Positions 8,293-19,096 are shown, numbered from the stretch's first letter. The stretch: 36,541 nucleotides of DNA from Chloroflexota bacterium (GCA_003141245.1 PLLE01000043.1:1-36541); one strand, 5' to 3'. Notes: a model not told the origin generated them from the sequence alone. Numbers and translations: made by a program.

Positions 8293-9278
8293 CGCCGCGT
8301 CCGTTGCCCGCGGGTCGGGCCGCCTTTCGGGTCACCGGTCGGGCCGCCTTTCGGGCCGACGGCCCCAGGTGCCCCTGGTGGACTGTCGAGCGGCTCGCTG
8401 GCCTCGTCCAGGTCCAGGCCGGTCCTCTCGGCCAGAATTCGGCGCAGTTCCCGCAGGTGAAGCTCAGGACGTTCGTCGCGCAGCAGCGGAAGGCCGACCC
8501 GCTCACGCCGCACATCGCCGAGTTCGACGTCCACGGTGTACAGCCCTTCGTCGAAGAGCGGAGCCGTGAAGAGCGCCTCGCCGCTCGGCGCGATGACTTC
8601 CGACCCACCCCAGAAGCTGATCGTCTCGTCCATCCCGACGCGGTTGCAGAAGACCACGAAGCTCGTCGTCAGCTGGGCGTACGTTCGCATCAGCGTCCGC
8701 CACGAGGCGGCCGTCCCGAGGCCCACCTCGTGGATCGCCGCCAGATCGCGACCTGGCGAGGACGAGACGTTGATGAGCAATTGAGCCCCGTCGAGAGCCA
8801 GCGTTTCGGGCACCGCAAGGTGCCAGAAGTCTTCGCAAACGGCGAGGCCGACCTTGATCCCGAGGCGCGATGCCACGGTCCTGAGCCGATCGCCCGGGGC
8901 GAAAAAGCGGCGCTCGTCGAAGAGCCCGTAGGTCGGCAGGAAGAGCTTGCGGTGGACGAAGCGGATCGCGCCGTCCTCCAGGAGCGCTGCCGAGATGAAG
9001 AGCCGATGGTCGTCCGCCTCCTCGACGAACGAGATGACCGCCGACAGCCCGCCCGTTTCGGCCGCCAGGTCCTGCAGACGCGGATCGTCGATGCGCATCG
9101 CGACCTCGGCCGCCAGGTCCTGGAGCTGATAGCCCGTCAGCCCGAGTTCGGGAAAGACGACCAGCCCCGCCCCTGCTAATCGCGCGGCCGCCAGGCGCTC
9201 ACGATGCTGGGCCAGATTCGCCTCGAGATCACCGAGGCGCGGCGACAATTGGACGAGGGCGATCCGAAGCGGCTGCAC
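8289..9278 (-). CDS. Nitrilase-superfamily amidase, probable glutaminase subunit for NadE
   Basis: A 329-residue carbon-nitrogen hydrolase with the Glu-Lys-Cys triad visible as Glu44 (FPELGLTGY), Lys111 (HRKLFLPTYG) and Cys148 (AVCEDFWH). The LFLPTYGLFDERRFF segment is typical of the glutaminase domain of NAD synthetase. The inferred role is hydrolysing glutamine and passing ammonia to the adjacent NadE. The C-terminal 35 residues are low-complexity, with a duplicated KGGPT motif. The GTG start at 9276-9278 has no Shine-Dalgarno sequence. A TAGACT box six nt upstream suggests a leaderless mRNA. It heads the operon with nadE and rsmI. Confidence 0.88.
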   Translation of the reverse strand: MQPLRIALVQLSPRLGDLEANLAQHRERLAAARLAGAGLVVFPELGLTGYQLQDLAAEVAMRIDDPRLQDLAAETGGLSAVISFVEEADDHRLFISAALLEDGAIRFVHRKLFLPTYGLFDERRFFAPGDRLRTVASRLGIKVGLAVCEDFWHLAVPETLALDGAQLLINVSSSPGRDLAAIHEVGLGTAASWRTLMRTYAQLTTSFVVFCNRVGMDETISFWGGSEVIAPSGEALFTAPLFDEGLYTVDVELGDVRRERVGLPLLRDERPELHLRELRRILAERTGLDLDEASEPLDSPPGAPGAVGPKGGPTGDPKGGPTRGQRTRR

Positions 9279-9284
9279 GAGCAG

Positions 9285-9290
9285 AGTCTA
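9285..9290 (-). promoter_or_regulatory. Putative -10 box of a leaderless amidase-nadE-rsmI transcript
   Basis: TAGACT on the minus strand ends six nt before the GTG start at 9278, and no ribosome binding site is present. This is the spacing expected when transcription starts at or next to the start codon. A -35 element is not obvious. The box overlaps the last stop codon of the SBP relic. Confidence 0.45.
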
Positions 9291-9608
9291 GCCGCGGATG
9301 GGCGGGGACGGCGCGGCGTAGGCCTGCTTCTGAAGGGCGGCGGCAATCGCGAACCTGGCCGAAGTGATGCCCAGGGGGTTGACCTTGCCGTTGTGGGCGA
9401 CCAGGCACGAGTCCCCGCCACTGAATACCCGGACACGGGACGAGGCGGTCAGGGAGCCGACGGCCGCCGGGTCGAGGGATTCAAAGAGATCGACCGACCC
9501 TGACTCGAGGGCGGAGGCGCGTGAAGTCGGGTCGGCCGTCGGCCGGAAGACAATCTAGTTGCGCCGAACTCACTTGACCGCTGGCGGGTTGGGGCCGACG
9601 AACTGGAA
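9288..9608 (-). pseudogene. Decayed fragment of an ABC substrate-binding protein (SBP family 5)
   Basis: One minus-strand frame, different from that of oppF, reads FVGPNPPAVK, stop (TGA 9570-9572), VRRN, stop (TAG at about 9555), then about 88 residues to a TAG at 9288-9290. The residues IVFRPTADPTSRASALESG, VDLFESLDPAAVGSL and ARFAIAAALQKQAYA match the core of peptide/opine SBPs: the iVfRpi-DptaRaaAL-sGevD segment and the later vRqAia-Ald segment. Both ends of a full-length SBP of about 500 or more residues are absent. The upstream half overlaps the unusual C-terminal tail of oppF. I infer a second SBP gene removed by deletion. The family match is by eye only. Confidence 0.65.
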
Positions 9609-10649
9609 CGCCGGGCTGAGTCTCCGGCATAGCTCGCGCTGTCCCCACGCCGGCAGGCAGGGTCGCGACCGGGAAGTGGCAGGCGACGTGATGACCGGGT
9701 GCCACCTCGATGAGCGGCGGCACCTCGACGCTGCAGCGCTCCTGGGCCTGGAAGCAGCGAGTGCGGAACACGCAGCCGCTGGGCGGGTTGATCGGGCTCG
9801 GCAGGTCACCTTCGAGCACGATCCGGGACCGCCCCTTCTGCAACTTAGGGTCCGGGATCGGCACGGCCGATAGCAGCGAGTGGGTGTACGGGTGGAGCGG
9901 CGCGGCGTAGATCGTCTCTCGAGGCGCCATCTCCATCAGGTGGCCCAGGTACATGACCGCGACGCGGTGCGAGATCTGGCGGACCACCGCGAGATCATGG
10001 GCGACGAACAGATAGGAGAGACCGAACTCATGCTGCAGGTCGCGCAGGAGGTTGATGATCTGGGCCTGGATCGACACGTCGAGGGCGGAGACCGGCTCGT
10101 CGCATACGATCAGCTTGGGCCGTAGTGCGACCGCCCGGGCGATCCCGATCCGCTGGCGCTGCCCGCCGGAGAACTCATTCGGGTACCGGTTGTAATGCTC
10201 CGGGTTCAAGCCCACCCGCTCCATCAGCGCCTGGACCGCGGCCCTGACGCCGCCGGGTGGTTCGATCCCCTGGATACGGTACGGCGCGCCGATGATCCCC
10301 CCGACGGTATGGCGCGGGTTGAGGGCGTTGTACGGATCCTGGAAGATCATCTGCGCCTTGCGGCGCATCGGCATCAGTGCCTTCGAGGAGAGGTGGGTGA
10401 TCTCCTGGCCGTCGATGACGATCTGGCCGCTGGTGGGGCGGACCAGCATCAGCACCGACCTCGCAACCGTCGTCTTGCCGGACCCACTCTCACCGACAAG
10501 TCCCAACGTCTCCGCGGACCCGACCGAGAAGCTGACGCCGTCAACGGCCTTCACCTGGCCGATGACGCGCCGGATCAGCCCATGGGACCGGACCGGAAAA
10601 TAGGTCCGGAGATCGCTGACGCGAAGGATCTCGCGCGTCTCGGTCGTCA

Positions 10650-10650
<1 letters not shown>
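9481..10650 (-). CDS. oppF: Peptide/opine ABC transporter ATP-binding protein, OppF/DppF type
   Basis: Cytoplasmic ATPase that energises the importer together with OppD. The 389-residue protein has Walker A GESGSGKT (53-60), signature FSGGQRQR (160-167) and Walker B LIVCDEP followed by the D-loop SALD. The C-terminal oligo_HPY domain has the cysteines CVFRTRC, C and ACHFP. The family normally ends shortly after this last motif, at about residue 327. Here the frame continues for about 62 unrelated residues over DNA shared with the SBP relic. The start is taken as the ATG at 10648-10650, in TGATG overlap with oppD and with GGGGG upstream. A GTG one codon earlier is possible. Confidence 0.93.
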
Positions 10651-11701
<1,051 letters not shown>

Positions 11702-11705
<4 letters not shown>

Positions 11706-12694
11706 GCCAGCCTCACGCGCGGGTCGATCACCGCGTACAACAGGTCGACCACCAGGTTCGCCACGATGATGACCGTCGACGTGACGAGCGTGATCCCAGT
11801 GATCAGGGGCAGGTCGGACTCGAGGACCGAGCTCACCGCGAGCGCGCCGAGCCCCGGCAGGTTGAAGATGCTCTCGGTGATGATCGCCCCGCCCAGGAGG
11901 TAGGCAAGGTCCATTCCGGCGGCCGTCACCAGGGGCGTCAGGCCCGCCCGGAGGGCGTGCTTGACGACGACCGTCCTCTCAGGGAGGCCCTTGGCGCGCG
12001 CGGTCCGCACGTAGTCCTCGTTGAGCGTCTCGAGCACCTGGTTGCGGGTCAGGCGCATGTAGAAAGCCGTGTTCAGGACCGCGAGGACGATCCACGGGAG
12101 GATCATCGTCTGTAGGAACTGGAAAGGGTTGTCGAACGGCGAAACGTACGAGGGGAACGGCAGCCAACTCCACTTGATGACGACGAAGAAGATCAGGACG
12201 AGGCCGATGAAGAACGACGGTAACGAATAGCCGACCAGCGAGATGCCCATGACGAGCCTGTCCGGCCAGTGACCGTGGTTGAGCGCGGCGAAGATGCCCA
12301 GCGAGATCCCGGTGATGATCCACATGATGAACGCCCCGATTGCGAGCCAGAAGGTCGTCGGGGCGGCCTTCGCGATCAGCGTCAGCACCTGCTCGTGGCG
12401 AGTGAACGAGTAACCGAGGCACGGGGCGTTGCACACGATGGGCTCCGGGGAGTCGGCGGAGAACGTGCGCCCGACGAACAGCCCTGACAGGAACTCCTCG
12501 TACTGGGTCAGGATCGGCTGGTCGTAGCCCAAGCGATGCCGGTTGGCCTCGATGGTCTGGGCACTGCACGCCTTGCCGCAGGTGAGCCGGGCCGGGTCGC
12601 CCGGCAGGAGCGTGAACAGGACGAAGACCGCGGCGGTCAGGACGAACAGGAGCGCGACCATCAGGATCAGTCGGCGAACGACGTATGCGGCCAC
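11702..12694 (-). CDS. oppB: Peptide/opine ABC transporter permease, OppB/DppB type
   Basis: Inner-membrane permease of 330 residues with about six transmembrane segments, starting with the typical MAAYVVRRLILMVALLFVL. The EAA loop that contacts the ATPases reads DYVRTARAKGLPERTVVVKH. The large first extracytoplasmic loop contains two closely spaced cysteine pairs (CGKAC and CNAPC), which could form disulfides. The GTG start at 12692-12694 has AAGGAAGGG upstream. It follows the SBP gene after 106 bp that contain a strong hairpin, and it overlaps oppD. Confidence 0.93.
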
Positions 12695-12726
12695 GCAGCT
12701 TGCCCTTCCTTGGTCCGGATGGTTGC

Positions 12727-12763
12727 GTCCCCCGGCGAGAGGCGGTGCCGCTCGCCGGGGGAC
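12727..12763 (-). other. 13-bp perfect hairpin between the SBP gene and oppB
   Basis: GTCCCCCGGCGAG (12727-12739) and its exact complement (12751-12763) enclose an 11-nt loop. There is no T-run on the minus-strand downstream side, so it does not look like a simple terminator. In many ABC operons a hairpin after the SBP gene stabilises the SBP part of the mRNA and lowers permease expression. I infer that role here. Confidence 0.7.
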
Positions 12764-12800
12764 AGTGGGTTCAGGTCCTAGCTACGACCAGGCGTAGCGA

Positions 12801-14645
12801 TTACTGCTTGACGTAGAAGTCGCCATACGGGTTGGAGCCGTAGGGACCCCATCGATAGAAGCCCCCGTTGGGACCGGTCCCGGTCGCGAGCTTGGTGCCA
12901 ATCATCCCCTGTGCCAGCGGGAAGAAGGTCGGGATGACCCACACGTTCTTCATGGTCTCGACGTTGAGCGCCTGCCACAAAGTCGACTGCTTGGCGCGGT
13001 CGGTCTCGGTCTGGGCCGCCTTTACCTCGGCGTTGAAGGCGGTGTCGTTGACCTGGGACAGGTCCCAGCCGCCCTCCTGCGTGAACAGCGGCGGGATGAC
13101 GGTCGAGGCGTTCGGCCAGTCGGGGCCCCAGCCACCGGTCCCGAAGTCGCCCGCCTTCTTGGGGTCGAAGACGGTGCTGTAGTAGGAGCCGCTCGGGAGC
13201 GGCTGCAGCTTCACGGTAAACCCGGCAGCCTGCAGCGAGGCCTGGACGATCGCTGCCGCCTTGCCCTGGACCGGGGTGTCGGGGTAGCTGTAGGTGAGCG
13301 TCGGGGCGGCCACACCCGACTTGGCAATCAGCGACTTCGCATAAGCCGGGTCACCCGTGTCCGGGATCTTCTGTCCAAGAAGGGTGTCCCACATGCCCGT
13401 CGGGGCATAGTCCGCGCCGATGTTCGGCTTGATGGTGCCGTCGCCGTAGTCACCGTAAAAGTCGCCGCCGGCGTTCTTGCGAAGCGCGCTGCGGTCCAGG
13501 GCGGCCGCCATGGCCTGGCGGATCTGGAGGTTCGAAACCTTCTGGACGTTGATCCAGAGATACCGATCGTAGATGTCGTAGCTGCTGTCGGCGCGGCCGA
13601 CGAACTGCGTGTTGGGTGTCTTGGGATCCGCGAACACGGTGGCCAGGTTCTCGGGCTGCATGCCGCCGTACTGCATCGCGAACGCGTCGTTGCCCGTGCT
13701 CTGGATCAGCCGCTGGTCGATGACCTTGGGGTCGAGGCCGAAGTCGACCTCCCACTGATCGGGATAGGGATGGTGGTAGGAGTCGCTCGCCTGGTTCCAC
13801 TTGGGGTTCCGGACGAGGATCATCTTGCCGCCCTTGCCGGTCGCGTAGCTCTGGACCATGTACGGGCCGGAGGCCACGGGCGGCTTCGCGACGCCATAAG
13901 ACTCGCCGGTGTCGGCGGCCTTGGGAACCGGGGAGAACCCGAGCGTCACGGTGTAGTTGAAGTCCGCGACCGCCAGCTTCAGGTGGAACGTGATCGTCTT
14001 CCCGTCCGGGGAGCAGGTTACCGCCTTGTCGTACAGGTCCTGGCCGGTGCCCTTGTAGGGCCCCTTATACGCCGAGGTCCCGTCGGCGAGGGTCGGGATG
14101 TCGAGATACGCGATCGCGTACGTCGGACCCTGGTTGATAACGTCGGTCGCGAACGTGCGCGAGGCCCCGTAGGCGATGTCCGCGCAGGTGATCGGCGAGC
14201 CGTCCTGGAAGGTGACGCCATCGCGGAGCGTGAAGGTCCAGGTCTTGGCGCCGTCCGTGGGCGTGCCGGTGTCAGTCGCCAGGTCCGCCGACAGCTTCGA
14301 TGCCGTTGGGTTGTCCGGCGAGTACGTGAACGCCGTGAGCGACCGGTAGATCGTGGCCGAGAAGAACGCGAGGTCCTCTCCGGTGTAGGCGCGCTGCGGG
14401 TCGATCTGGTCGAACTGGTCGGCCTGGGTCAGGAGATAGACTGTGCCGCCGGACTTCGGGCCCGCGGTCGCGGGCGCTGTGGTCGCGGGCGCCGTGCTCG
14501 GCTGGGTCGAGACCCCCGGCGCCTGTGAGGCGGCCGACGGGACGCTGGTGGCGGTCGAGCCGCCGCAGGCGCTGAGCGCCAGCGCGGCAACGGCGCCGAG
14601 CGTCAAGGCGCGAAACCACCCCTTGTCCATTCTGTCCATTCTCAT
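12801..14645 (-). CDS. ABC transporter substrate-binding lipoprotein, SBP family 5
   Basis: Captures the transported peptide, opine or similar ligand outside the membrane and delivers it to OppB/OppC. The 614-residue protein has the lipoprotein signal ALALSAC (Cys27), a Ser/Thr/Pro/Ala linker, and then the family-5 fold: GGTVYLL at the start of the mature domain, WTFTLRDGVTFQDGSPITC, ASGPYMVQSY and LQIRQAMAAALDRSAL. The ligand cannot be inferred. The ATG at 14643-14645 has AGAGGAG upstream; a second in-frame ATG two codons later would have slightly better spacing. It lies between the two permease genes, unlike the common order with the SBP first. Confidence 0.94.
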   Translation of the reverse strand: MRMDRMDKGWFRALTLGAVAALALSACGGSTATSVPSAASQAPGVSTQPSTAPATTAPATAGPKSGGTVYLLTQADQFDQIDPQRAYTGEDLAFFSATIYRSLTAFTYSPDNPTASKLSADLATDTGTPTDGAKTWTFTLRDGVTFQDGSPITCADIAYGASRTFATDVINQGPTYAIAYLDIPTLADGTSAYKGPYKGTGQDLYDKAVTCSPDGKTITFHLKLAVADFNYTVTLGFSPVPKAADTGESYGVAKPPVASGPYMVQSYATGKGGKMILVRNPKWNQASDSYHHPYPDQWEVDFGLDPKVIDQRLIQSTGNDAFAMQYGGMQPENLATVFADPKTPNTQFVGRADSSYDIYDRYLWINVQKVSNLQIRQAMAAALDRSALRKNAGGDFYGDYGDGTIKPNIGADYAPTGMWDTLLGQKIPDTGDPAYAKSLIAKSGVAAPTLTYSYPDTPVQGKAAAIVQASLQAAGFTVKLQPLPSGSYYSTVFDPKKAGDFGTGGWGPDWPNASTVIPPLFTQEGGWDLSQVNDTAFNAEVKAAQTETDRAKQSTLWQALNVETMKNVWVIPTFFPLAQGMIGTKLATGTGPNGGFYRWGPYGSNPYGDFYVKQ

Positions 14646-14706
14646 CTCACTCCTCTAACTCCGCCGGATAACCCGGCCTCATCCAATAGTACACACGCGA
14701 GCAGGG

Positions 14707-14734
14707 GGATCCACGGAGAACCCGTCGTGGATCC
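14707..14734 (-). other. 9-bp perfect hairpin between oppC and the SBP gene
   Basis: GGATCCACG (14707-14715) pairs with CGTGGATCC (14726-14734) around a 10-nt loop, 28 bp after the oppC stop on the transcribed strand. There is no T-run. A TACTAT box just downstream on the minus strand could be an internal -10 serving the SBP gene. Processing, mRNA protection or partial attenuation are all possible. Confidence 0.55.
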
Positions 14735-14761
14735 CGACCCACGGGCGTGTCGGCCAACGGC

Positions 14762-15691
14762 TCAGTGGCCCCCCTTCGGATCCAGGGCATCCCGGAGCGA
14801 GTCGCCGAACAGGTTGAACGACACGACCAGGATGACGAGCACCGTGCCCGGGATGAACAGGTACGTCGGGACCACGTTGAAATATGTCACCGACTGGGCG
14901 AGCATCGCGCCGAACGTCGTGTCGGGCGGGATCACGCTGACGCCGAGGAACGAGAGGGCCGCCTCCAGCCCAATGTAGCTCGGCAGCGTCAGCGTCGCAT
15001 AGACCAGGATGGGCGCCCACAGGTTGGGCAGGATCTCGGTGAACAGGATCCGCCGCCGGCCGGCCCCCATCGACACCGCGGCTTCTACGAACTCGCACTC
15101 GCGGAGGCTCAGGACCTGGCCTCGCACGATGCGGGCGAGATACGGCCAGCCGAAGAAGCTCATCACGAGGATCAGGTAGAGCACCCGGGACGCGTTGCCC
15201 TCCGGCACCCCCAGTTCCGTCAGCCGATCGGTGAGGACGCCGGACAGCGCCAGCACGATCAGGAGGAACGGGAATGCGAGGATCAGGTCCATCAGCCGGC
15301 CGAGCAGGTTGTCCGTGATTCCCCGGGCGTAGCCGGCGATGATGCCGATCAGCACCCCGATGGTCACGGTTATCAGCGTCGCGGTCGTCGAGATGATGAG
15401 CGAGATCCGCAGGCCGAACAGCAGCTGGGCGAAGATGTCGCGGCCGGTCCCCCACTCCACGCCCAGCGGGTGCGCCGGGGTGATCCCGCCGAAGTCGGCG
15501 ACCGGCCTTCCGGCAAAGTCGCTGATCGCGTTGGAGTCGAGGGTGTAGGGCGAGATGCCGTACATGCCGGCGATCACGGGGCCGAAGATCCCGATCAGGT
15601 AGAACGCGATCAGGATGATCAGGCATACCATCGCGACCCGGTCCCGCCGGAGACGCGCCCAGATAATCTGACGAAGGCTTCGGCCGACCAT
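14762..15691 (-). CDS. oppC: Peptide/opine ABC transporter permease, OppC/DppC type
   Basis: Second inner-membrane permease, 309 residues. The first transmembrane segment (VAMVCLIILIAFYLIGIFG) is followed by an extracytoplasmic loop with HPLGVEWGTGRDIFAQLLFG, the signature of the OppC N-terminal region. About five more segments follow, and the EAA loop is EFVEAAVSMGAGRRRILFTE. The ATG at 15689-15691 has no Shine-Dalgarno sequence but has an extended -10 (TGC-TACACT) seven nt upstream, so a leaderless mRNA is likely. It is the first gene of the importer operon. Confidence 0.94.
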   Translation of the reverse strand: MVGRSLRQIIWARLRRDRVAMVCLIILIAFYLIGIFGPVIAGMYGISPYTLDSNAISDFAGRPVADFGGITPAHPLGVEWGTGRDIFAQLLFGLRISLIISTTATLITVTIGVLIGIIAGYARGITDNLLGRLMDLILAFPFLLIVLALSGVLTDRLTELGVPEGNASRVLYLILVMSFFGWPYLARIVRGQVLSLRECEFVEAAVSMGAGRRRILFTEILPNLWAPILVYATLTLPSYIGLEAALSFLGVSVIPPDTTFGAMLAQSVTYFNVVPTYLFIPGTVLVILVVSFNLFGDSLRDALDPKGGH

Positions 15692-15698
15692 TCGCGGG

Positions 15699-15704
15699 AG
15701 TGTA
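15699..15704 (-). promoter_or_regulatory. Putative extended -10 promoter of the opp operon (leaderless)
   Basis: TACACT is preceded by TGC, matching the extended -10 TGnTAnnnT. It ends seven nt before the oppC ATG, which places the transcription start at or near the A of ATG. No good -35 is visible, in line with extended -10 promoters. Confidence 0.5.
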
Positions 15705-16036
15705 GCAGATCAACTCGGGTCAGCTGCGGCGTCTGCTGCGGCGTCCCAGCCCCGCTGGTTGCCGGCGTAGCCTTTGATCCCCCACAGGCCCCAACGACCG
15801 AACGCGCCTCCTGGTGCTGGACGGTGTCCGGCCGGCGGCCGGGCCGGCCCCGCGTCCCGCGCCCACGGGTTCGCATCTACCCGGGGACGACGAGGGCGGG
15901 ACGGGCCGCTTCAGAGTGAGCCGTGATTCGCCCCCGCCCGAGTGGAGTGTCGAACGCGCCCCCCCGCGCCATCCTGAAAGACCCGCCCGGCTGCCGAGTG
16001 TCGGGGCGAACGCGCAACCGGCTGCCGGCGCGGAGT
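15705..16036. other. Intergenic region between gcvPB and oppC
   Basis: About 330 bp between the gcvPB stop and the oppC promoter. Short open frames exist on both strands, but none has a family resemblance or a ribosome binding site. I see no convincing terminator for the gcv operon here, only GC-rich partial repeats such as ggctgccg. Confidence 0.5.
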
Positions 16037-17536
16037 TCAGTCGGGGCAGGGCGTCTGCTCACCGGTCATTCCACGCCAGCGCAGGTTCGGCTGGCGGGCG
16101 GCGGTGGTTTCGTCGAGCCGGCGGACCGGAGAGCTGTGCGGCGCCGAGTGCAGCAGCTCGGGATCGTTGTGGGCTTCATCGACGATCGCGCGCAGCGCCG
16201 CCACGAAAGCGTCCAGCGTTTCGAGCGCCTCCGTCTCCGTCGGCTCGATCAGCAGCGCCTCCTCCACGGTCAGCGGGAAGTAGATCGTCGGCGGGTGGTA
16301 GCCGTAGTCGATCAGCCGCTTGGCCACGTCCAGAGTGCGGATCCCCGTCTGTGCCTTCAACGTCGCGCCGGAGGCGACGAACTCGTGCATGCAGTGGCGC
16401 GAGAACGGGATGTCCAGGACCCCGGCCAGACGTGCCTTCAGGTAGTTGGCGGCGAGGACGGCGTCGTCCGAGACCTCGCGCAAACCGGCGGCACCGTGGG
16501 CGCGTATGTACGCGTACGCGCGCACGAGGACCCCGGTGCTGCCGGCGAAGGCCCGCATCCGGCCGATGCTCTGGGGGCGCTCGCCGGGGCGCTCGGTGCG
16601 GAACGTCCCGTCGGGCTCGCGCAGGACCCGTGGCCACGGCAGGAACGGCAGCAGCTTCTCCCCCACTCCCACCGGCCCCGCTCCCGGCCCGCCGCCGCCG
16701 TGGGGAGTGGAGAACGTCTTGTGGACGTTGATGTGCATCAAGTCGAACCCGGCCTCGCCGGGCTTGAACCGGCCCATGATCGCGTTCAGGTTCGCCCCGT
16801 CCATGTAGGCCAGGGCGCCGGCGGCGTGGACCGCTTCCAGCAGCTCGCCAATGCGCGATTCGAAGAGACCGAGTGTCGAAGGGTTCGTGATCATGACGGC
16901 GGCGGTCGTGGGCCCGAGGTGCGCGCGGAACCCGTCGAGGTCGATCCCGCCGTCCGCGGCTGCCGGGATCTCGATGGTGCGGAACCCCGCCATCGAGGCC
17001 GTGGCCGGGTTGGTGCCGTGGGCGGAGTCCGGGACGAGCACCTCGGTCCGGCCGAAGTCGCCACGGGCGCGATGGTAGGCCCGGACCATCAGGATGCCGG
17101 TCAGCTCGCCCTGCGCCCCGGCGGCCGGCTGGAGCGTGACGGCCCGCATCCCGCCGATCTCGGCCAGGGCCTGCTCGAGTTCCCACAGCAGCTGCAGCGT
17201 CCCCTGCGCCAGCTCGTCGGGTGCGAAGGGGTGGAGGTCCGCGAAGCCGGGCAGGCGGGCGGCCCACTCGTTCACTTTGGGGTTGAACTTCATGGTGCAT
17301 GAGCCGAGCGGATAGAAGCCCGTGTCGAGGGCGTAGTTGAGCTGGCTCAGGTTGACGTAGTGGCGGGTCAACTCCGGCTCGGCGACCTCGGGGAGGTGGG
17401 GGCCGTCAGTGCGGAGATGGTCGGCCGGGATCCGCGACAGCGCGTCCTTGGGCGGATGTGGGATCTTGCCGCCACCGCGCCCGGGCCGCGAGCGTTCGAA
17501 CAGGGTGGGTCCGAGGCGATCGCCGGCGGCGGTCAT
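16037..17536 (-). CDS. gcvPB: Glycine dehydrogenase (decarboxylating), subunit 2
   Basis: PLP-binding subunit of the P-protein of the glycine cleavage system. It decarboxylates glycine and passes the aminomethyl group to lipoyl-GcvH. The 499-residue protein contains [17 protein letters not shown], the [14 protein letters not shown] loop, and the PLP lysine Lys273 in [20 protein letters not shown]. The ATG at 17534-17536 overlaps the gcvPA stop as ATGA, fixing the start. The open frame runs far upstream on the same strand, but that part overlaps gcvPA in another frame and is not coding. It is the last gene of the operon. Confidence 0.96.
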   Translation of the reverse strand: MTAAGDRLGPTLFERSRPGRGGGKIPHPPKDALSRIPADHLRTDGPHLPEVAEPELTRHYVNLSQLNYALDTGFYPLGSCTMKFNPKVNEWAARLPGFADLHPFAPDELAQGTLQLLWELEQALAEIGGMRAVTLQPAAGAQGELTGILMVRAYHRARGDFGRTEVLVPDSAHGTNPATASMAGFRTIEIPAAADGGIDLDGFRAHLGPTTAAVMITNPSTLGLFESRIGELLEAVHAAGALAYMDGANLNAIMGRFKPGEAGFDLMHINVHKTFSTPHGGGGPGAGPVGVGEKLLPFLPWPRVLREPDGTFRTERPGERPQSIGRMRAFAGSTGVLVRAYAYIRAHGAAGLREVSDDAVLAANYLKARLAGVLDIPFSRHCMHEFVASGATLKAQTGIRTLDVAKRLIDYGYHPPTIYFPLTVEEALLIEPTETEALETLDAFVAALRAIVDEAHNDPELLHSAPHSSPVRRLDETTAARQPNLRWRGMTGEQTPCPD

Positions 17537-19011
17537 CGGGCGTCTCCGATCGCGTGCCGCGCGTGCCCGCCGGCCGTTTCGGCTCGGCCGCCTGATTCGG
17601 CTCGGCCGCCGCGCGAGTCGGCCAGGCCCGGCAGGCTGAGCTGTCGCCCCTGTTCGATCTCGTCGCGCAGGGCCCAGGCGAAGACTTCGATCTCGTCCGC
17701 GGTCGTGACCTCCGTGGCGCAGACCAGTAGAGCATCGGCGAGGGACGGATCGTCCGGCTCGACCTCCGCCAGCGCCAGGCCGGCCAGAACTCCACGGGCC
17801 AGGAGGCGGCGATGCACCTCGGGCGCGTTGGGGACGCGGACGGCGAACTCGTTGAGGTACGGGCCGGGGTGGAGCCGCGGAGCGCCGGACTCGGCGAGAG
17901 CCCGCTCCAGCTCCGCGGCGCGCGCGGCCCCCAGAGCCGCCACGTCGCGCAGCCCGTGCGGCCCGATGGCAGCCATGTAGATGGATGCCGCGAGAGCGCA
18001 CAGGGCCTGGTTCGTGCAGATGTTGCTCGAGGCCTTCTCGCGGCGGATGTCCTGCTCTCGGGCCCGAAGCGTCATCACGAAGGCGCGCCTGCCGTCGACG
18101 TCGGTCGTCATGCCGACGAGACGACCGGGGATCTGCCGGACCAGGGCCTCACGACAGGCGAGGATCCCCAGGTACGGGCCGCCGTAAGCGAGCGGAATGC
18201 CGAGCGGCTGCCCCTCGCCGCAGGCGATCTCGGCCCCGTACGAAGCCGGCGCGGCAAGGACGGCCAGCGAAACCGGTTCGACGACCGACACGAAAAGGGC
18301 GCCGGCGGCGTGAGCCAGCCGGCCGGCTTGCGCCATCGGTTCTAGCAATCCCAGGAAGTTCGGATTGGCAACCACGACGCCTGCCACCGGTCGATCGGGG
18401 TCGGCCAGCATTCGCTCCAGGACGGCCATGTCGATCGTGCCGGCCGCAGGTCCGTCGGCAACGAGAGGGATCTCTTCGGCCACGAGATCGGCTCCGCCGA
18501 AGTACGTGCACAGGGTCTGGCGGTAGTGGGGATGGACCCCGCGACTGACCAGCACACGTTCCCTGTGCGTGGCGCGGCAGGTCATCAGGGCACCTTCGGC
18601 CGTTGCCGTGGCGCCGTCGTAGTGCGACGCGGAGACGACGTCCATGCCGGTCAGCTCGCCCATCATCGACTGGTATTCATAGATGGTCTGAAGCGTGCCC
18701 TGGCTGATCTCGGGCTGATAGGGCGTGTAGGCGGTGTAGAACTCGCCGCGCAGCAGCAGCTGGTCGACGACTGCCGGGACGAAGTGGCGGTACGCGCCGG
18801 CGCCGAGGAAGCTGACCAGATCGACGCGATTGCGCCCGGCCAGGCGGCGCAGGCGGTCGGCCAGCTCCGCCTCGGTCTCTGGCGGCGGCAGCCGGAGCTC
18901 GGAGGCCCGCAGCGCGGCGGGGATGTCGGCGAAGAGCTCGTCCACGGAGGCAACGCCGATCGCCCCGAGCATGGCGGCGCGATCCTCGGGGGTGTGCGGG
19001 CCGTAGGGCAT
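17533..19011 (-). CDS. gcvPA: Glycine dehydrogenase (decarboxylating), subunit 1
   Basis: Partner of GcvPB in the two-subunit P-protein. The 492-residue protein begins [19 protein letters not shown], the usual N-terminus of this subunit, and contains [29 protein letters not shown] and the conserved [17 protein letters not shown]. The ATG at 19009-19011 is preferred, with GGAG eight nt upstream. The frame opens 21 codons earlier with a TTG, but those residues are not family-like. The last 35 residues are Gly/Arg/Ala-rich and not conserved. It follows gcvH after about 85 bp. Confidence 0.95.
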   Translation of the reverse strand: MPYGPHTPEDRAAMLGAIGVASVDELFADIPAALRASELRLPPPETEAELADRLRRLAGRNRVDLVSFLGAGAYRHFVPAVVDQLLLRGEFYTAYTPYQPEISQGTLQTIYEYQSMMGELTGMDVVSASHYDGATATAEGALMTCRATHRERVLVSRGVHPHYRQTLCTYFGGADLVAEEIPLVADGPAAGTIDMAVLERMLADPDRPVAGVVVANPNFLGLLEPMAQAGRLAHAAGALFVSVVEPVSLAVLAAPASYGAEIACGEGQPLGIPLAYGGPYLGILACREALVRQIPGRLVGMTTDVDGRRAFVMTLRAREQDIRREKASSNICTNQALCALAASIYMAAIGPHGLRDVAALGAARAAELERALAESGAPRLHPGPYLNEFAVRVPNAPEVHRRLLARGVLAGLALAEVEPDDPSLADALLVCATEVTTADEIEVFAWALRDEIEQGRQLSLPGLADSRGGRAESGGRAETAGGHARHAIGDAR

Positions 19012-19096
19012 CGACTCAGCTCCGTAGCGTGGCGTTTCGACTCCGGGCGGGGCGTTTCGACTCTCGCGCGTCAACCCGCACGTGAGCCGTGGCGCC

